Shown here: positions 41,423 to 50,200 of the stretch, piece by piece
Layout of the letters: the number at the start of each line of letters is the position of its first letter
Numbering within the stretch: the first letter of the stretch is position 1
From: Treponema sp.
Lineage (GTDB): Bacteria > Spirochaetota > Spirochaetia > Treponematales > Treponemataceae
Assembly: GCA_016282835.1 (NCBI GenBank)
Contig: JAEELR010000222.1
Location: 1-51,219, forward strand
DNA length: 51,219 nucleotides
Direction of reading: 5' to 3'
Notes under the pieces: generated by a model
Database searches by the model: none
What the model saw: only the letters and a program-made list of their open reading frames with translations
Told to the model about the DNA's origin: nothing
Translations under genes and position numbers: made by a program

Positions 41423-41692
41423 CTAGGCCTGTAATTCTTGCTGGAGTTTTGTAACTTCTTCTATCGTAAGACCTTCAAATTCTGCGATTTCTTTAATGGT
41501 AAACCTAGTATCTTTCAGCATTCTAAGTGCAGCTTCTCTGGCACGTTTGTTTTCACCCTCAGCATAGGCTTCTTCGGCGTGAACTCTTATATCTGTTTCA
41601 TAATCGTAATTGGCTACTAACAAATTATTTACCTCCGTGCTATTTCGTTTAAGGTATTCTCTTAAAATATCACACTTGTTTAATACCGTCAA
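41423..41692 (-). pseudogene. C-terminal remnant of an Rpn-family (PD-(D/E)XK) recombination-promoting nuclease
   Basis: About 89 residues: LNKCDILREYLKRNSTEVNN and the helical tail with IKEIAEFEGLTIEEVTKLQQ are typical of the end of Rpn/YhgA-like putative transposase proteins. The nuclease half is missing. The open frame has no ATG and runs upstream without a stop into the GC-rich palindrome at 41700-41760, as if the element had cut the gene. It is likely non-functional. Confidence 0.7.
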
Positions 41693-41699
41693 AAGTTTT

Positions 41700-41790
41700 T
41701 CCTTTTGGGGGAACGCAAACCGCTACTTGCGAAGCGTGGTTTTCTTTCCCCCAAACCCCTAATCTTTCCCGCACGCTTTAAATGGTGATG
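41700..41790. repeat. GC-rich palindromic element, related to the purF insert
   Basis: Outer arms TTTTGGGGGAA and TTTCCCCCAAA flank hairpins with CGCTACTTGCGAAGCG. Read on the minus strand it starts TTTGGGGGAAAG, like the element inside purF (TTTGGGGGAGGAAAG). Confidence 0.6.
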
Positions 41791-41852
41791 CTATGAGTTT
41801 ATGGTGATATCAGGTGGTAGCGGGCGTTGCCGCGATTGGACTCAACCACCAT

Positions 41853-41932
41853 GTGAGTTTTTTATGCGGGGTATTCGCCGTTGAAGCAGCCTTCGCAGAA
41901 TGATGAAGAACCAAGTGCGTTTAGCATGCCTT
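41853..41932 (-). pseudogene. duplicate of the last 80 bp of purF
   Basis: Matches 42969-43048 with about two differences and, read on the minus strand, encodes MLNALGSSSFCEGCFNGEYPA then stop; purF itself has Q for the E. There is no upstream purF sequence. Both copies are preceded by TCAACCACC repeat ends on the plus strand. Confidence 0.9.
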
Positions 41933-41987
41933 AAATTTTTTGACAAATAGAAATTAATAAAATAGTATTAATAGAAGGGGGTGAAAA

Positions 41988-42147
41988 ATGGAGTTTATGA
42001 ATCATCGAAATATAGCATTGGTGGAGAGATTATTATTTTCCATACAGATATGAAATACATTATACAACAGAAAAAAACTTTGATCCTGTAATTGGTGATT
42101 ATAGTGGAATTTCTGGTGAAATATCAAATTTTAAGGTATTAAATTAA
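41988..42147 (+). pseudogene. short gene remnant with a frameshift
   Basis: AAGGGGG (41975-41981) precedes ATG 41988 and nine codons (MEFMNHRNI). One frame shift later the frame 42016-42147 is open and reads HWWRDYYFPYRYEIHYTTEK and on to VLN, stop. Read together this would be a 53-residue protein; as it stands it is broken. The family is not recognised. Confidence 0.4.
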
Positions 42148-42170
42148 TCGAATAAACAAAGGAGAGTTTT

Positions 42171-42686
42171 ATGAAAAGATTATTTTTGTGTGTTGTTCTT
42201 GCCCTTACAGTTTTTACAGGTGTTTATGCACAGGAAGCTGCAGATAAGGATCAGGTTGTAATTAAATTTAATGTTCTTGATCCTACTTGGGCACCAAATA
42301 TTTATGTTTCAAAATATGCAAACTTTATGGGTAAAAAGCTTATTGCAACAGGATCCGGCGAAGTTACTCTGGATAATGCTAATCAGTTTGGTTATATAGG
42401 CTTTGGAAAAAATACAGTACAGCCAATAAAATTTGACAGCAAATTTTTAGAGTTTGATGTTGAAAAAGGAAATCCTGGTATGTATAAGCTTGGTGTTGCA
42501 GGATCTTATATTGGTGCAATTGCCGGCGGAATTGGACTTGGATTGTTATTTGTATCGATGACTGAAGGTGATACAGATATGCTTGTTAAATCTGGTATTC
42601 TTGCCGGTTCCGGACTTAGCGTTATGGCTGGAGGTTTAGTTCTTTCTTATAAATACAAGCCAAGGTTGATTCTTACCAGTAAGTAA
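42171..42686 (+). CDS. exported protein with glycine-rich membrane segments
   Basis: The product is 171 residues with a signal peptide of about 20 residues (VLALTVFTGVYA, cut before QEA). A beta-rich domain (residues 25-100) follows, then a Gly/Ala-rich hydrophobic pair (LGVAGSYIGAIAGGIGLGLLFV and LAGSGLSVMAGGLVLSYKY) near the C-terminus. A GGAG site precedes the ATG. It lies inside the islet between the two purF 3' ends. I do not recognise the family; a periplasmic or outer-membrane role is inferred from the signal. Confidence 0.65.
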   Translation: MKRLFLCVVLALTVFTGVYAQEAADKDQVVIKFNVLDPTWAPNIYVSKYANFMGKKLIATGSGEVTLDNANQFGYIGFGKNTVQPIKFDSKFLEFDVEKGNPGMYKLGVAGSYIGAIAGGIGLGLLFVSMTEGDTDMLVKSGILAGSGLSVMAGGLVLSYKYKPRLILTSK

Positions 42687-42714
42687 TTATCTGATGAGTT
42701 TATTTTAGTATTTG

Positions 42715-42968
42715 TGTATACAGATCCTGAAATAAGTTCAGGATGACGGATTTCACTATATGTGGTGGTTTTGATCCCTTCGATTTCGCTCAGGAACCAC
42801 TCAGGGACTGCGTAAAGTTTTTGCTTTATCAGGTGATTTCGATACGGCGCTGCCTACTCAATCACCGTGTGTGATGAATACAGATTCTGAAATAAATTCA
42901 GAATGACGGAGTGGCTTTTGTTCCTGAGGACTTCGTGGCTTCATACTTCATTCAACCACCGCGGGGGT
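42715..42968. repeat. dispersed palindromic repeats beside purF
   Basis: TCCTGAA/TTCAGGA (42725-42743), a GGTGATT/AATCACC palindrome around the TCGATACGGCGC core (42832-42866), and TTCTGAA/TTCAGAA (42885-42903), then further half-sites. The two TGAA palindromes have different but paired arms. Confidence 0.8.
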
Positions 42969-42977
42969 GTGAGTTAT

Positions 42978-44480
42978 TTATGCGGGGTATTCGCCGTTGA
43001 AGCAGCCTTGGCAGAATGATGAAGAACCAAGTGCGTTTAGCATGCCTTTTAGTGAGATGAAGGTGAGACTGTCCGCGCCGATTTCCTGGCAGATTTCCTG
43101 TACTTCGTGAGCAGAGCTTATGAGTTCGGCTTTTGTCGGGGTGTCAATTCCTAAGTGACACGGAAACTTTACCGGTGGGCTTGATACCCTGAAATGTACT
43201 TCTTTTGCTCCGGCGCGGCGGAGTATGTGTACCAGACGGCGGCTTGTGGTTCCACGCACGATTGAGTCGTCAATTACTATTACACGCTTTCCTTCGAGAT
43301 CAGACTTTATGGCGTTTAGTTTTACAAAGACCATATTTTCCCTTTCCTGCTGGGTAGGGGCAATAAAGGTTCTTCCCGTATATTTATTTTTTACGATTCC
43401 CATTACGTAAGGAATTTTCTTTTCGCGCGAGTATCCTAAGGCTGCACCAATTCCGCTGTCAGGGACACCGATTACTACATCGGCTTCAACTGTGTCTTCG
43501 CGGGCAAGTTCTGCACCCATTCTTTCGCGGGCCTGCTGTACTGCAATTCCATCGATTACACTGTCCGGACGGGCAAAATATACATACTCAAAGATGCAGG
43601 TTTTTTTAGGAGCATGAGGCAATTTGTCGTAGCCTTCTTCGCCAGGTAGAATAGATTTGATTCCTTCTTTAGTGATGATTATGATTTCGCCGGGTGCAAT
43701 GTCTCTTTCGTAAGTTCCGTTAACTGCATCGATTGCACAGGTTTCGCTTGCCAAGATATAGCCGTTATCAATTTTTCCAAGAACTAAGGGTCTGATTCCG
43801 TTTGGATCGCGTACTCCTATGAGTGTGTCTTTTGTCATTATTGTTAAAGCAAAAGAGCCTTTTATTTGCTGAACTGCATTTTTTACTGCCTGTTCAAGAC
43901 CTGCTTTGTAGTCTCGTGCGATTAGTTTTAGTATTACTTCGGTGTCGCTTGATGAAGAAAATGTTGATCCGTTTAAGGCAAGGCTTTCTTCCAATTCTCC
44001 ATAATTTGTAAGCTGTCCGTTATGTGCGAGTGCGAGTGTGCCAAGGATAAAATTGTTTACCATTGGCTGTGCGTTTTCTACAGTTTTTCCTCCGGCGGTT
44101 GCATAGCGGACATGTCCTACTGCAATGTGGCCTTTTAGGTTTGCAAGTTCCTGCGGATTAAAAACTTCTGAGACAAGCCCCATCTGCTTGTGGATTCTAA
44201 TTTTTTCTCCGTCGCTTGCTGCAATTCCTGCGCTTTCCTGTCCCCTGTGCTGTAAAGCGTATAATGCAAAGTATGAAAGGTTTGCTGCTTTAGAAGAAAC
44301 AAGGGGGAGCGTTAGTCGCACGCAAGCGTGCTTTCCGACATTTTGCTGCGCAAAAGTCGCAGGGGGAGGTGAATAGCTAGCGAGACTTTCCTCCCCCAAA
44401 AAAATTCCTACGACTCCACACTCGTCGTGCAGCTTGTCTTTTTGTAAAAACTCTTCGCTTAGATTTTCAGTTTCAAACAT
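42978..44480 (-). CDS. purF: amidophosphoribosyltransferase with repeat-encoded insert
   Basis: The product is 500 residues. PurF starts purine synthesis by turning PRPP and glutamine into phosphoribosylamine. After a short propeptide comes the class II amidotransferase Cys in DECGVVGIF, then ALQHRGQESAGI and GHVRYATAGG; the PRTase part has VIVIDDSIVRGTT and the C-terminal CQGCFNGEYP. Between GIFLGEES and SSKAANL, about 32 residues (LASYSPPPATFAQQNVGKHA onward) are extra compared with relatives and are encoded by a GC-rich palindromic element. Start ATG 44480 overlaps the gltD stop by eight bases after an AGGAAG site. The enzyme is likely still made because the frame is kept. Confidence 0.93.
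   Translation of the reverse strand: MFETENLSEEFLQKDKLHDECGVVGIFLGEESLASYSPPPATFAQQNVGKHACVRLTLPLVSSKAANLSYFALYALQHRGQESAGIAASDGEKIRIHKQMGLVSEVFNPQELANLKGHIAVGHVRYATAGGKTVENAQPMVNNFILGTLALAHNGQLTNYGELEESLALNGSTFSSSSDTEVILKLIARDYKAGLEQAVKNAVQQIKGSFALTIMTKDTLIGVRDPNGIRPLVLGKIDNGYILASETCAIDAVNGTYERDIAPGEIIIITKEGIKSILPGEEGYDKLPHAPKKTCIFEYVYFARPDSVIDGIAVQQARERMGAELAREDTVEADVVIGVPDSGIGAALGYSREKKIPYVMGIVKNKYTGRTFIAPTQQERENMVFVKLNAIKSDLEGKRVIVIDDSIVRGTTSRRLVHILRRAGAKEVHFRVSSPPVKFPCHLGIDTPTKAELISSAHEVQEICQEIGADSLTFISLKGMLNALGSSSFCQGCFNGEYPA
44303..44404 (-). repeat. GC-rich palindromic element inside purF
   Basis: Outer GGGGGA/TCCCCC-type ends enclose GCACGC-AA-GCGTGC and CGAC/GTCG plus TTTTG/CAAAA hairpins. 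It is in frame with purF and resembles 41700-41790. See the purF entry. Confidence 0.7.
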
Positions 44481-46041
44481 TAGCACTTCCTGTAAAAAAC
44501 TCGTCGATTTGTTTAGCACATTCGCGGCCTTCTGTAATTGCCCAGACAACGAGTGACTGACCACGATGCATGTCGCCTGCGGTGAACACTTTGTGAATAT
44601 TTGTATGGTAGTTATTTTCGCCTGAAGTTGCTACTGTTCCGCGGGGACCCAGCTCTACATTAAATGCGTCTGCTGTATAATTTTCGCAGCCAACGAATCC
44701 TGCAGCAACCAAAAGCAAATCTGCCTTCAAATCTTTTTCTGTGCCTGCGCGTTCTACGAGGGTGCGTTTTCCGTCTATGGTTTTAAACTCAACTTCTACA
44801 GTTTTTACGCCTGTGATTTTTCCGTTGTCGCTGTAGATTTCCTTGATTGTTGTTTCGTATACGCGAGGGTCATGGCCGTAAACTGCAATTGATTCTTCTG
44901 CACCGTAATCGGTTTTGAGAACTTTAGGCCACTGCGGCCACGGATTGTTTGGTGCACGCTCAACCGGAGGACAAGGCATCATTTCGATTTGGGTAACACT
45001 TTTTGCTCCCAGGCGGATAGAGGTTCCGGTACAGTCGTTACCAGTGTCACCGCCGCCTACGATGATTACATTTTTACCTGCAACTTTAAGGCCGATTCTT
45101 TGCTCGAGGACCTGGTCAATCTGTTCATTTGCAGGAGTGATGTTCATATTTTCTAAAGCTTGTGTTGTGTATACTACAGACTTTGTGACTTCTTTGAGGA
45201 AATCAACTGCGAACATTACACCGCCTTCAGCTCCGTTGTGACCCTGTAAGATTTTGTCCATTCCGGCTGCGTTAAGGGCACGGGCTTTTTTTGCACCGCA
45301 GCAAAGTGCTACTGCATCGAAGTTTTTAAGGATATAGTCTCTGGAAGTGTTGTTTCCGACGTCTGCATTGAATACGAATTCAACGCCTTCTTCTTTCATT
45401 AAATATATTCTGCGTTCAATAATGTTTTTTTCTAGTTTCATATTCGGGATGCCATACATTAAAAGGCCACCGGCTTTATCTTCTCGTTCAAATACTGTTA
45501 CTGAGTGTCCGCGGTGATTGAGTGTGTCGGCTACGGCAAGTCCTGAAGGTCCAGCTCCGATTACTGCTACTTTTTTTCCGCTTCGCTTTGCAGGAATTTG
45601 TGGTTTCATGTATCCGGTAGAAAATGCTTTTTCGATGATGTAGAGTTCGTTGTCGTGAACGGTTACGGCTCCATCGCCACAAACCGGGTTTCCGCAGTTG
45701 CAGGCTTTTTCGCAGAGTGCAGGACAAACGCGGCCAGTGAATTCCGGGAAATTTGATGTCATTAAAAGACGCCAGGCAGCCATATCGTACTGGCCCTTGT
45801 AAAGTGCGTCGTTCCATTCAGGGATAAGATTGTGAAGAGGGCAGCCTGTTACCATGCCTGAAAGTTTTATGGCAGACTGACACATTGGAACACCACAGTT
45901 CATGCAGCGGGCGGCCTGTTCTCTTCTTGCAGTGTCGTCAAGCTTAGGGTGAAATTCCTTAAAGTTTTTGATGCGCTCTAAAGGCGGGATATTTCCATTT
46001 TCTGTTCTCTGATAATCTAAAAAACCTGTATTCTTTCCCAT
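44473..46041 (-). CDS. gltD: glutamate synthase small subunit / NADPH-dependent oxidoreductase
   Basis: The product is 522 residues from ATG 46041 (MGKNTGF), chosen for a GGAAGGA site. The N-terminal part holds the Fe-S cysteines (CMNCGVPMCQSA, CPLHN, CPALCEKACNC). Then come FAD binding AVIGAGPSGLAVADTL and NADPH binding NVIIVGGGDTGNDC. GltD passes electrons from NADPH to the large subunit GltB, which is not in this window. It is first in an operon with purF (8-base overlap). The leader carries the same hairpin as asnB. Confidence 0.93.
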   Translation of the reverse strand: MGKNTGFLDYQRTENGNIPPLERIKNFKEFHPKLDDTARREQAARCMNCGVPMCQSAIKLSGMVTGCPLHNLIPEWNDALYKGQYDMAAWRLLMTSNFPEFTGRVCPALCEKACNCGNPVCGDGAVTVHDNELYIIEKAFSTGYMKPQIPAKRSGKKVAVIGAGPSGLAVADTLNHRGHSVTVFEREDKAGGLLMYGIPNMKLEKNIIERRIYLMKEEGVEFVFNADVGNNTSRDYILKNFDAVALCCGAKKARALNAAGMDKILQGHNGAEGGVMFAVDFLKEVTKSVVYTTQALENMNITPANEQIDQVLEQRIGLKVAGKNVIIVGGGDTGNDCTGTSIRLGAKSVTQIEMMPCPPVERAPNNPWPQWPKVLKTDYGAEESIAVYGHDPRVYETTIKEIYSDNGKITGVKTVEVEFKTIDGKRTLVERAGTEKDLKADLLLVAAGFVGCENYTADAFNVELGPRGTVATSGENNYHTNIHKVFTAGDMHRGQSLVVWAITEGRECAKQIDEFFTGSANV

Positions 46042-46071
46042 ATTATCCTTCCTGTTGTGGCAGTTTAAAAC

Positions 46072-46142
46072 AAAAAAAGAGGCCGTAGACAAAACTCCTT
46101 TTCACTTGTGGTGAATAAAGAAATTTATCTACGACCTCTTTG
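46072..46142 (-). promoter_or_regulatory. structured leader / attenuator candidate of gltD-purF (copy B)
   Basis: Minus-strand AAAGAGGTCGTAGA pairs perfectly (one G-T) with TCTACGGCCTCTTT, which runs into seven U. The inner stem TTCAC/GTGAA has a different sequence from copy A (CGTG/CACG) but the same place, and is followed by AAGGAG. It starts 15 bases after the -10 box, exactly as at asnB. Confidence 0.7.
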
Positions 46143-46155
46143 TCGCTTTGTAAAT

Positions 46156-46184
46156 ACTATAATTTTTTTGTGATGAGGTGTCAA
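46156..46184 (-). promoter_or_regulatory. promoter of gltD-purF
   Basis: TTGACA (46184-46179), 17-base spacer, TATAGT (46161-46156), minus strand. Confidence 0.8.
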
Positions 46185-46223
46185 GATGGTGTGAGTTGTT
46201 GTTGTGCAGTGGTTGTGTGTGTT

Positions 46224-46334
46224 GAAAATGGGTCAGGTAATCCTACAATAAAAATATTAAAAAGATTGGCTGAAGGTCTAGGGATGAATTTAAAAATAGA
46301 ATTCACACCTAAATCTCAGTTTGCAAAGAACTAA
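46224..46334 (+). pseudogene. C-terminal remnant of an HTH antitoxin
   Basis: ENGSGNPTIKILKRLAEGLG and NLKIEFTP are the last helix and tail of XRE-family antitoxins of the HigA/HipB kind. The helix-turn-helix itself is missing upstream, where the gltD promoter lies on the other strand. It stands 150 bases before an intact higBA pair. Confidence 0.55.
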
Positions 46335-46385
46335 GCCTAACATAGATTTGAATAGATTTTGAATTGATATAACTCGCGGGGGATA

Positions 46386-46436
46386 GTTAAGCATCTGTGC
46401 TGGCAGATTCTGAAGCCGTGCTCAGAATGACAGGTT
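46386..46436. repeat. dispersed repeat, TTCTGA/TCAGAA type
   Basis: GCATCTGTGCTGGCAGATTC and the end AGAATGACAGG match 50574-50620. Confidence 0.7.
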
Positions 46437-46487
46437 GTTTGGATTTTTTATTTGACTTTGGTGTACCAATTATGATACACTTTTGAT

Positions 46488-46844
46488 ATGGAAATACAAA
46501 AGAAATTACAGGCAGATTTCTTCATAACAGAACATGGAAATGAACCTGTAAGGGAATTTTTAAAGTCCTTGTCATCCGATGATAAAAAATCAGTTGGAGC
46601 TGATATAATGGCTGTAGAAATGTCCTGGCCTATAGGGTATCCAAGAGTTAGAAAAATGGATAATGATTTATGGGAAGTAAGAACATCAATTTCTGATAAA
46701 AGAATTTGCAGAATCTTTTTTACAGTAAGTGGGAAAAAGATGATTTTACTTCATGGCATTATAAAAAAGAGTCAGAAGACTCCTTTGGAAGATTTAGAAT
46801 TAGCAAAAACTAGAAAAAAATTAGTTCTAGGAGGTAAGAAATGA
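46488..46844 (+). CDS. higB: RelE/HigB-type toxin (Gp49-like)
   Basis: The product is 118 residues. FITEHGNEPVREFLKSLSSD, RVRKMDNDLWEVRTSISDKR, CRIFFTVSGKKMILLHGIIKKSQKTP is the Gp49/HigB layout of ribosome-dependent mRNA interferases. It overlaps the antitoxin start by four bases, toxin first. A -10-like TATGATAC lies just before it. Confidence 0.88.
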   Translation: MEIQKKLQADFFITEHGNEPVREFLKSLSSDDKKSVGADIMAVEMSWPIGYPRVRKMDNDLWEVRTSISDKRICRIFFTVSGKKMILLHGIIKKSQKTPLEDLELAKTRKKLVLGGKK

Positions 46845-47122
46845 ATAACGAATATGTAGGAAGTTCTTTTAGCAGTTTTCTTGAAGAAGAAAATATTGCA
46901 GTAGATGTAAAAAATGAAGCTATCAAACGATTAATTTCATATAATCTCCTCGACGAAATGAAAAAACAGAATATAAATAAAACAGAAATGGCAAAAAAAA
47001 TGAGTACATCAAGAGCAGCGCTAGATAGACTTTTGAATCCATATAATGATTCTGTTACTCTTGCAACTTTAACAAAAGCAGCTAATGTTCTTGGAAAAAA
47101 ATTAGTCTTACAATTACAATAA
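46841..47122 (+). CDS. higA: XRE-family HigA-type antitoxin
   Basis: The product is 93 residues. The helix-turn-helix lies in KTEMAKKMSTSRAALDRLLN with the tail TLATLTKAANVLGKKLVLQL. It would bind the toxin and repress the pair. Start overlaps higB (ATGA) after AGGAGG. Confidence 0.88.
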   Translation: MNNEYVGSSFSSFLEEENIAVDVKNEAIKRLISYNLLDEMKKQNINKTEMAKKMSTSRAALDRLLNPYNDSVTLATLTKAANVLGKKLVLQLQ

Positions 47123-47128
47123 AATAAA

Positions 47129-47175
47129 TAAAAAAACCGCTCTACTCAGGGGCGGGGCCTCAAGGGTAGAACGGT
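47129..47175 (-). terminator. terminator of the C11 peptidase gene
   Basis: ACCG-TCTAC pairs with GTAGA-CGGT with one bulged base on each side; on the minus strand a run of seven T follows at 47136-47130. Confidence 0.75.
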
Positions 47176-47202
47176 TATAAATGGAACTAATGTGGCACTT
47201 AC

Positions 47203-50200
47203 TTATTCTTCAGGGAACCAGAGCTTTAAGAGAGCGTCCCAGTTAGAACAGTCGGCACCAAACTTGAGGTCGGTTGCATAGAAGTCAGGATAGTTTCCGG
47301 GTACAATTTGATTTGCATCAATCTTTATAGTTTCACCGCAGACATTAAGTCCGTAGTAATTGCTGTAAAGTTCATTTCCTGTCCAGGCGTTTGACCATTT
47401 TACTGTTGTGTCATAGGAAGCTTTTTGATATCCGTCTCTCCAGCTTGAAGTGATTGCATTCGAAAGAGCTTGCTTTATATTACCTATATCAATTTGTATA
47501 TTTAAGGCTGTAAATTCAATTCCAAAATCATAATGAAGATCTATAAGCCAGTCTATTACTGTGTTGCTGGTAAAGACTGTGTAGAGTCCGTCCATAATTG
47601 CGCCCATATCATAAAGCCAGGTAAAGGAACCCTGATAATAAATAGGGTCTCCAGGTCTTACAATATAATCGCGGAGATCTTCAAGGAATGTTGTTTCATC
47701 AGCTTCTGAAATTTTCTTGTCTTTAAGTTCAAGAAGCTTTCCTGCAAGACTGTTGAACTTTGTCATTACATCATTAAGTTTACTAAGGTTAGCAAAAGTA
47801 AGTCCGCAGGCACCAGGGTAAAGAAGAGAGATATCTTTGGCGGTTAAATCTTGTCCGTAATATGTACGGTATTCGCTAAGAATTTTACTCCATTCAGTTG
47901 GGCTTAGGGTGTTGGTGTTCTTATATGATTTTACGATTTCATTTCCAACAGTTGTTATGGCAGCACCGGACTTCATGTTTGGAACGAAAGTGTCGTAATC
48001 AAGTCCGAAGCCAGGAACAGTGTTTGGAGAAGCAATAAAGTATTCGGCATTGTCTTTATACTGATATGCTTCTTCGATTGTAGAACCAAGACATACATCT
48101 TCAATGATAAGTGAAAGTTTGTTTGAGTTTGTAAAGCCTGTGTTGTTTAACACTTCAGAAACTTCTTTTGTTTTCAGGAAGGTTTGATTTCCGCCTGCAT
48201 CTGTGCCGTTTGTGTCGTCCCAGCACATTGCGCGTCGTGCATAGTTTCCGCCAGGAATAAGTGAGCGTGGTCCGCCTCCGTGGTTAGAGAACTGCAGGAT
48301 TGTTTTAGTTCCTGTAAAGTGTGCGTTTACCCAGTTGAGGTAGTTTTCGAGCGTTGTCTTAGAACTCATGTCTGCTTCGCCTTCAGAAAGCCAGTCTGCG
48401 GTAAAGCTCCAGTCTTTTGTCTGGTCTGAAAGTTCAAGGAGGGTGTCATCTGTGCGGGAATCTGGACCAAGTTCGAGAAGGTGAGTTGTTTCTTTTCCCC
48501 ACAAAAAAGAGCGCGGATTCTGACTGTCGCCTTTGAAACCGTCCCAAAGTGCAATTATTCTTATGTGATCTGTTGTTGTAAATTTTGAAAGGCCGTATTC
48601 TGCTTCGTTCAAGTCCAGGTAAATAGGGTTATTGAGGTTGTTGTCTCCGTCCATGTACATGATTAAAAGCCATTCTGTATTCTGAGGACCAGCTGTTATT
48701 GTTTTAGTTGCAGCAACTGACGAACAGCCTTCTTCATCAATTGAATAGAGATTGACTGTGTATTCTGCACCCGGTTCAATATTTTCAAGGACTGCAGAGG
48801 TTTCTTTCTGGAAGTCAACAGCTGTAAGAGTTTCGCCAGTTTTTCCGTATTCAAGTCTGTAGCTGAAGTCTGCAAGATTTTTCCAGTTGAGGTAAAATTT
48901 TGTATCGTCAAAAAGATACTTTGTAAGTGTAGTTGCTTTTGGTTTGTAAACTGCTTTTAATACAATGTTTTCTGAAATTGTAGTGTTAAAGTCGTAAGGA
49001 ACACCGTTTAATAACCATGTGGAGCTGTCGAAAGTGTAAAGACTTGAGTATTCATTGGCAACGAGTACATAAGGCGTGTCATTAAAATCAGAAATGTCTG
49101 TTCCCTTGTCAAAGTATTTTGAAACAAACTGAGAAGGAGTGGAATTTGACGGCTTAAATTTATTTCCCAAATCAAAGGTGATGGAACATTTTGAACATGC
49201 ATCACAGGAAATTTCTTTAGTGTAAAGAAGGGTGCTGCCTTTATCGTAAACTTCAACTTTATACTGGTTTACTTTTCCTGCAATAAAGCTTTCATCAGAA
49301 TAGGTGCTTGTTCCTGTATCTGAATAATCATAAAGACCTGTCTTTTGTTCTATGATTTTTTCATATTCAGAATCTGAAGAAGTTTTTCTAGAAATTGTTA
49401 CAGGATATTCCTGGTATGCAGAAGTATAAGATGCCCAGCTTAATTTGATTTGCTGAGCTTCAAGTTCGCAGGCAAGGTTTTCCGGTTCACCAAAAGTTTC
49501 TGTCTGAACAGTTCGCTTTACTGTGGATTTCAATGCGCCGTCTTTATAACATTCAATGATAAACTGAATCATTCCATAAGCATTAGCTCTTACTTTATAC
49601 GGAATGTCAAAATGTAAAGGGGTGCCTTCCTGTAAATCAGATGCGTTATATTCTCCAATAACTGTAGGGGATGAATATGAACCTGCATTTCTTTCCTTGA
49701 TTTTGTAAGAATCATAAAGTGAATAATTCCAGAGAAGATCTGCATAAGAGTATCCGCACTGAATAAGCTTAAGGTCAAGATTGTCTTCTGTGTCTTGAGG
49801 AGTTACAGAAATTTCTGAGCCTGTACCAAGATCTTTTCCTTCGCTATCCAGCAGAACGATTTTATAATAGTTTTCTTTATTAGGTGTGTATTCGTAATCA
49901 GCATAACTTGAATCGTCATTGTTGCATTCACCGATTAAAGTCCAGTCAGAAGTGCTTTCTGTTTTTCTGTAGATTTTTATTAAAGCAATTTTTGATTTTG
50001 ATCCCGGCTTTGTAAATTTTATTTCAACAGCTTTTCCGTAAGAATTGTATTTGTTGAATTCACAAACAAGATTGTCTAAAGGACCGCTGTCTTTGGTGTG
50101 AATTGAGATGGTTGTATATAGATATTCATAGGCAGAAATATCTTCATATGTAAGGCGGATGTAATAATCTGTGTTGGGCTCAAGGTTTCTTATTGTCCAT

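Noticed and set aside
46140-46334. A complete 64-residue gene
   Set aside because: The first 28 codons cover the gltD leader and promoter on the other strand and are Cys/Val-rich noise; only the last 36 residues look like a protein (an HTH antitoxin tail).
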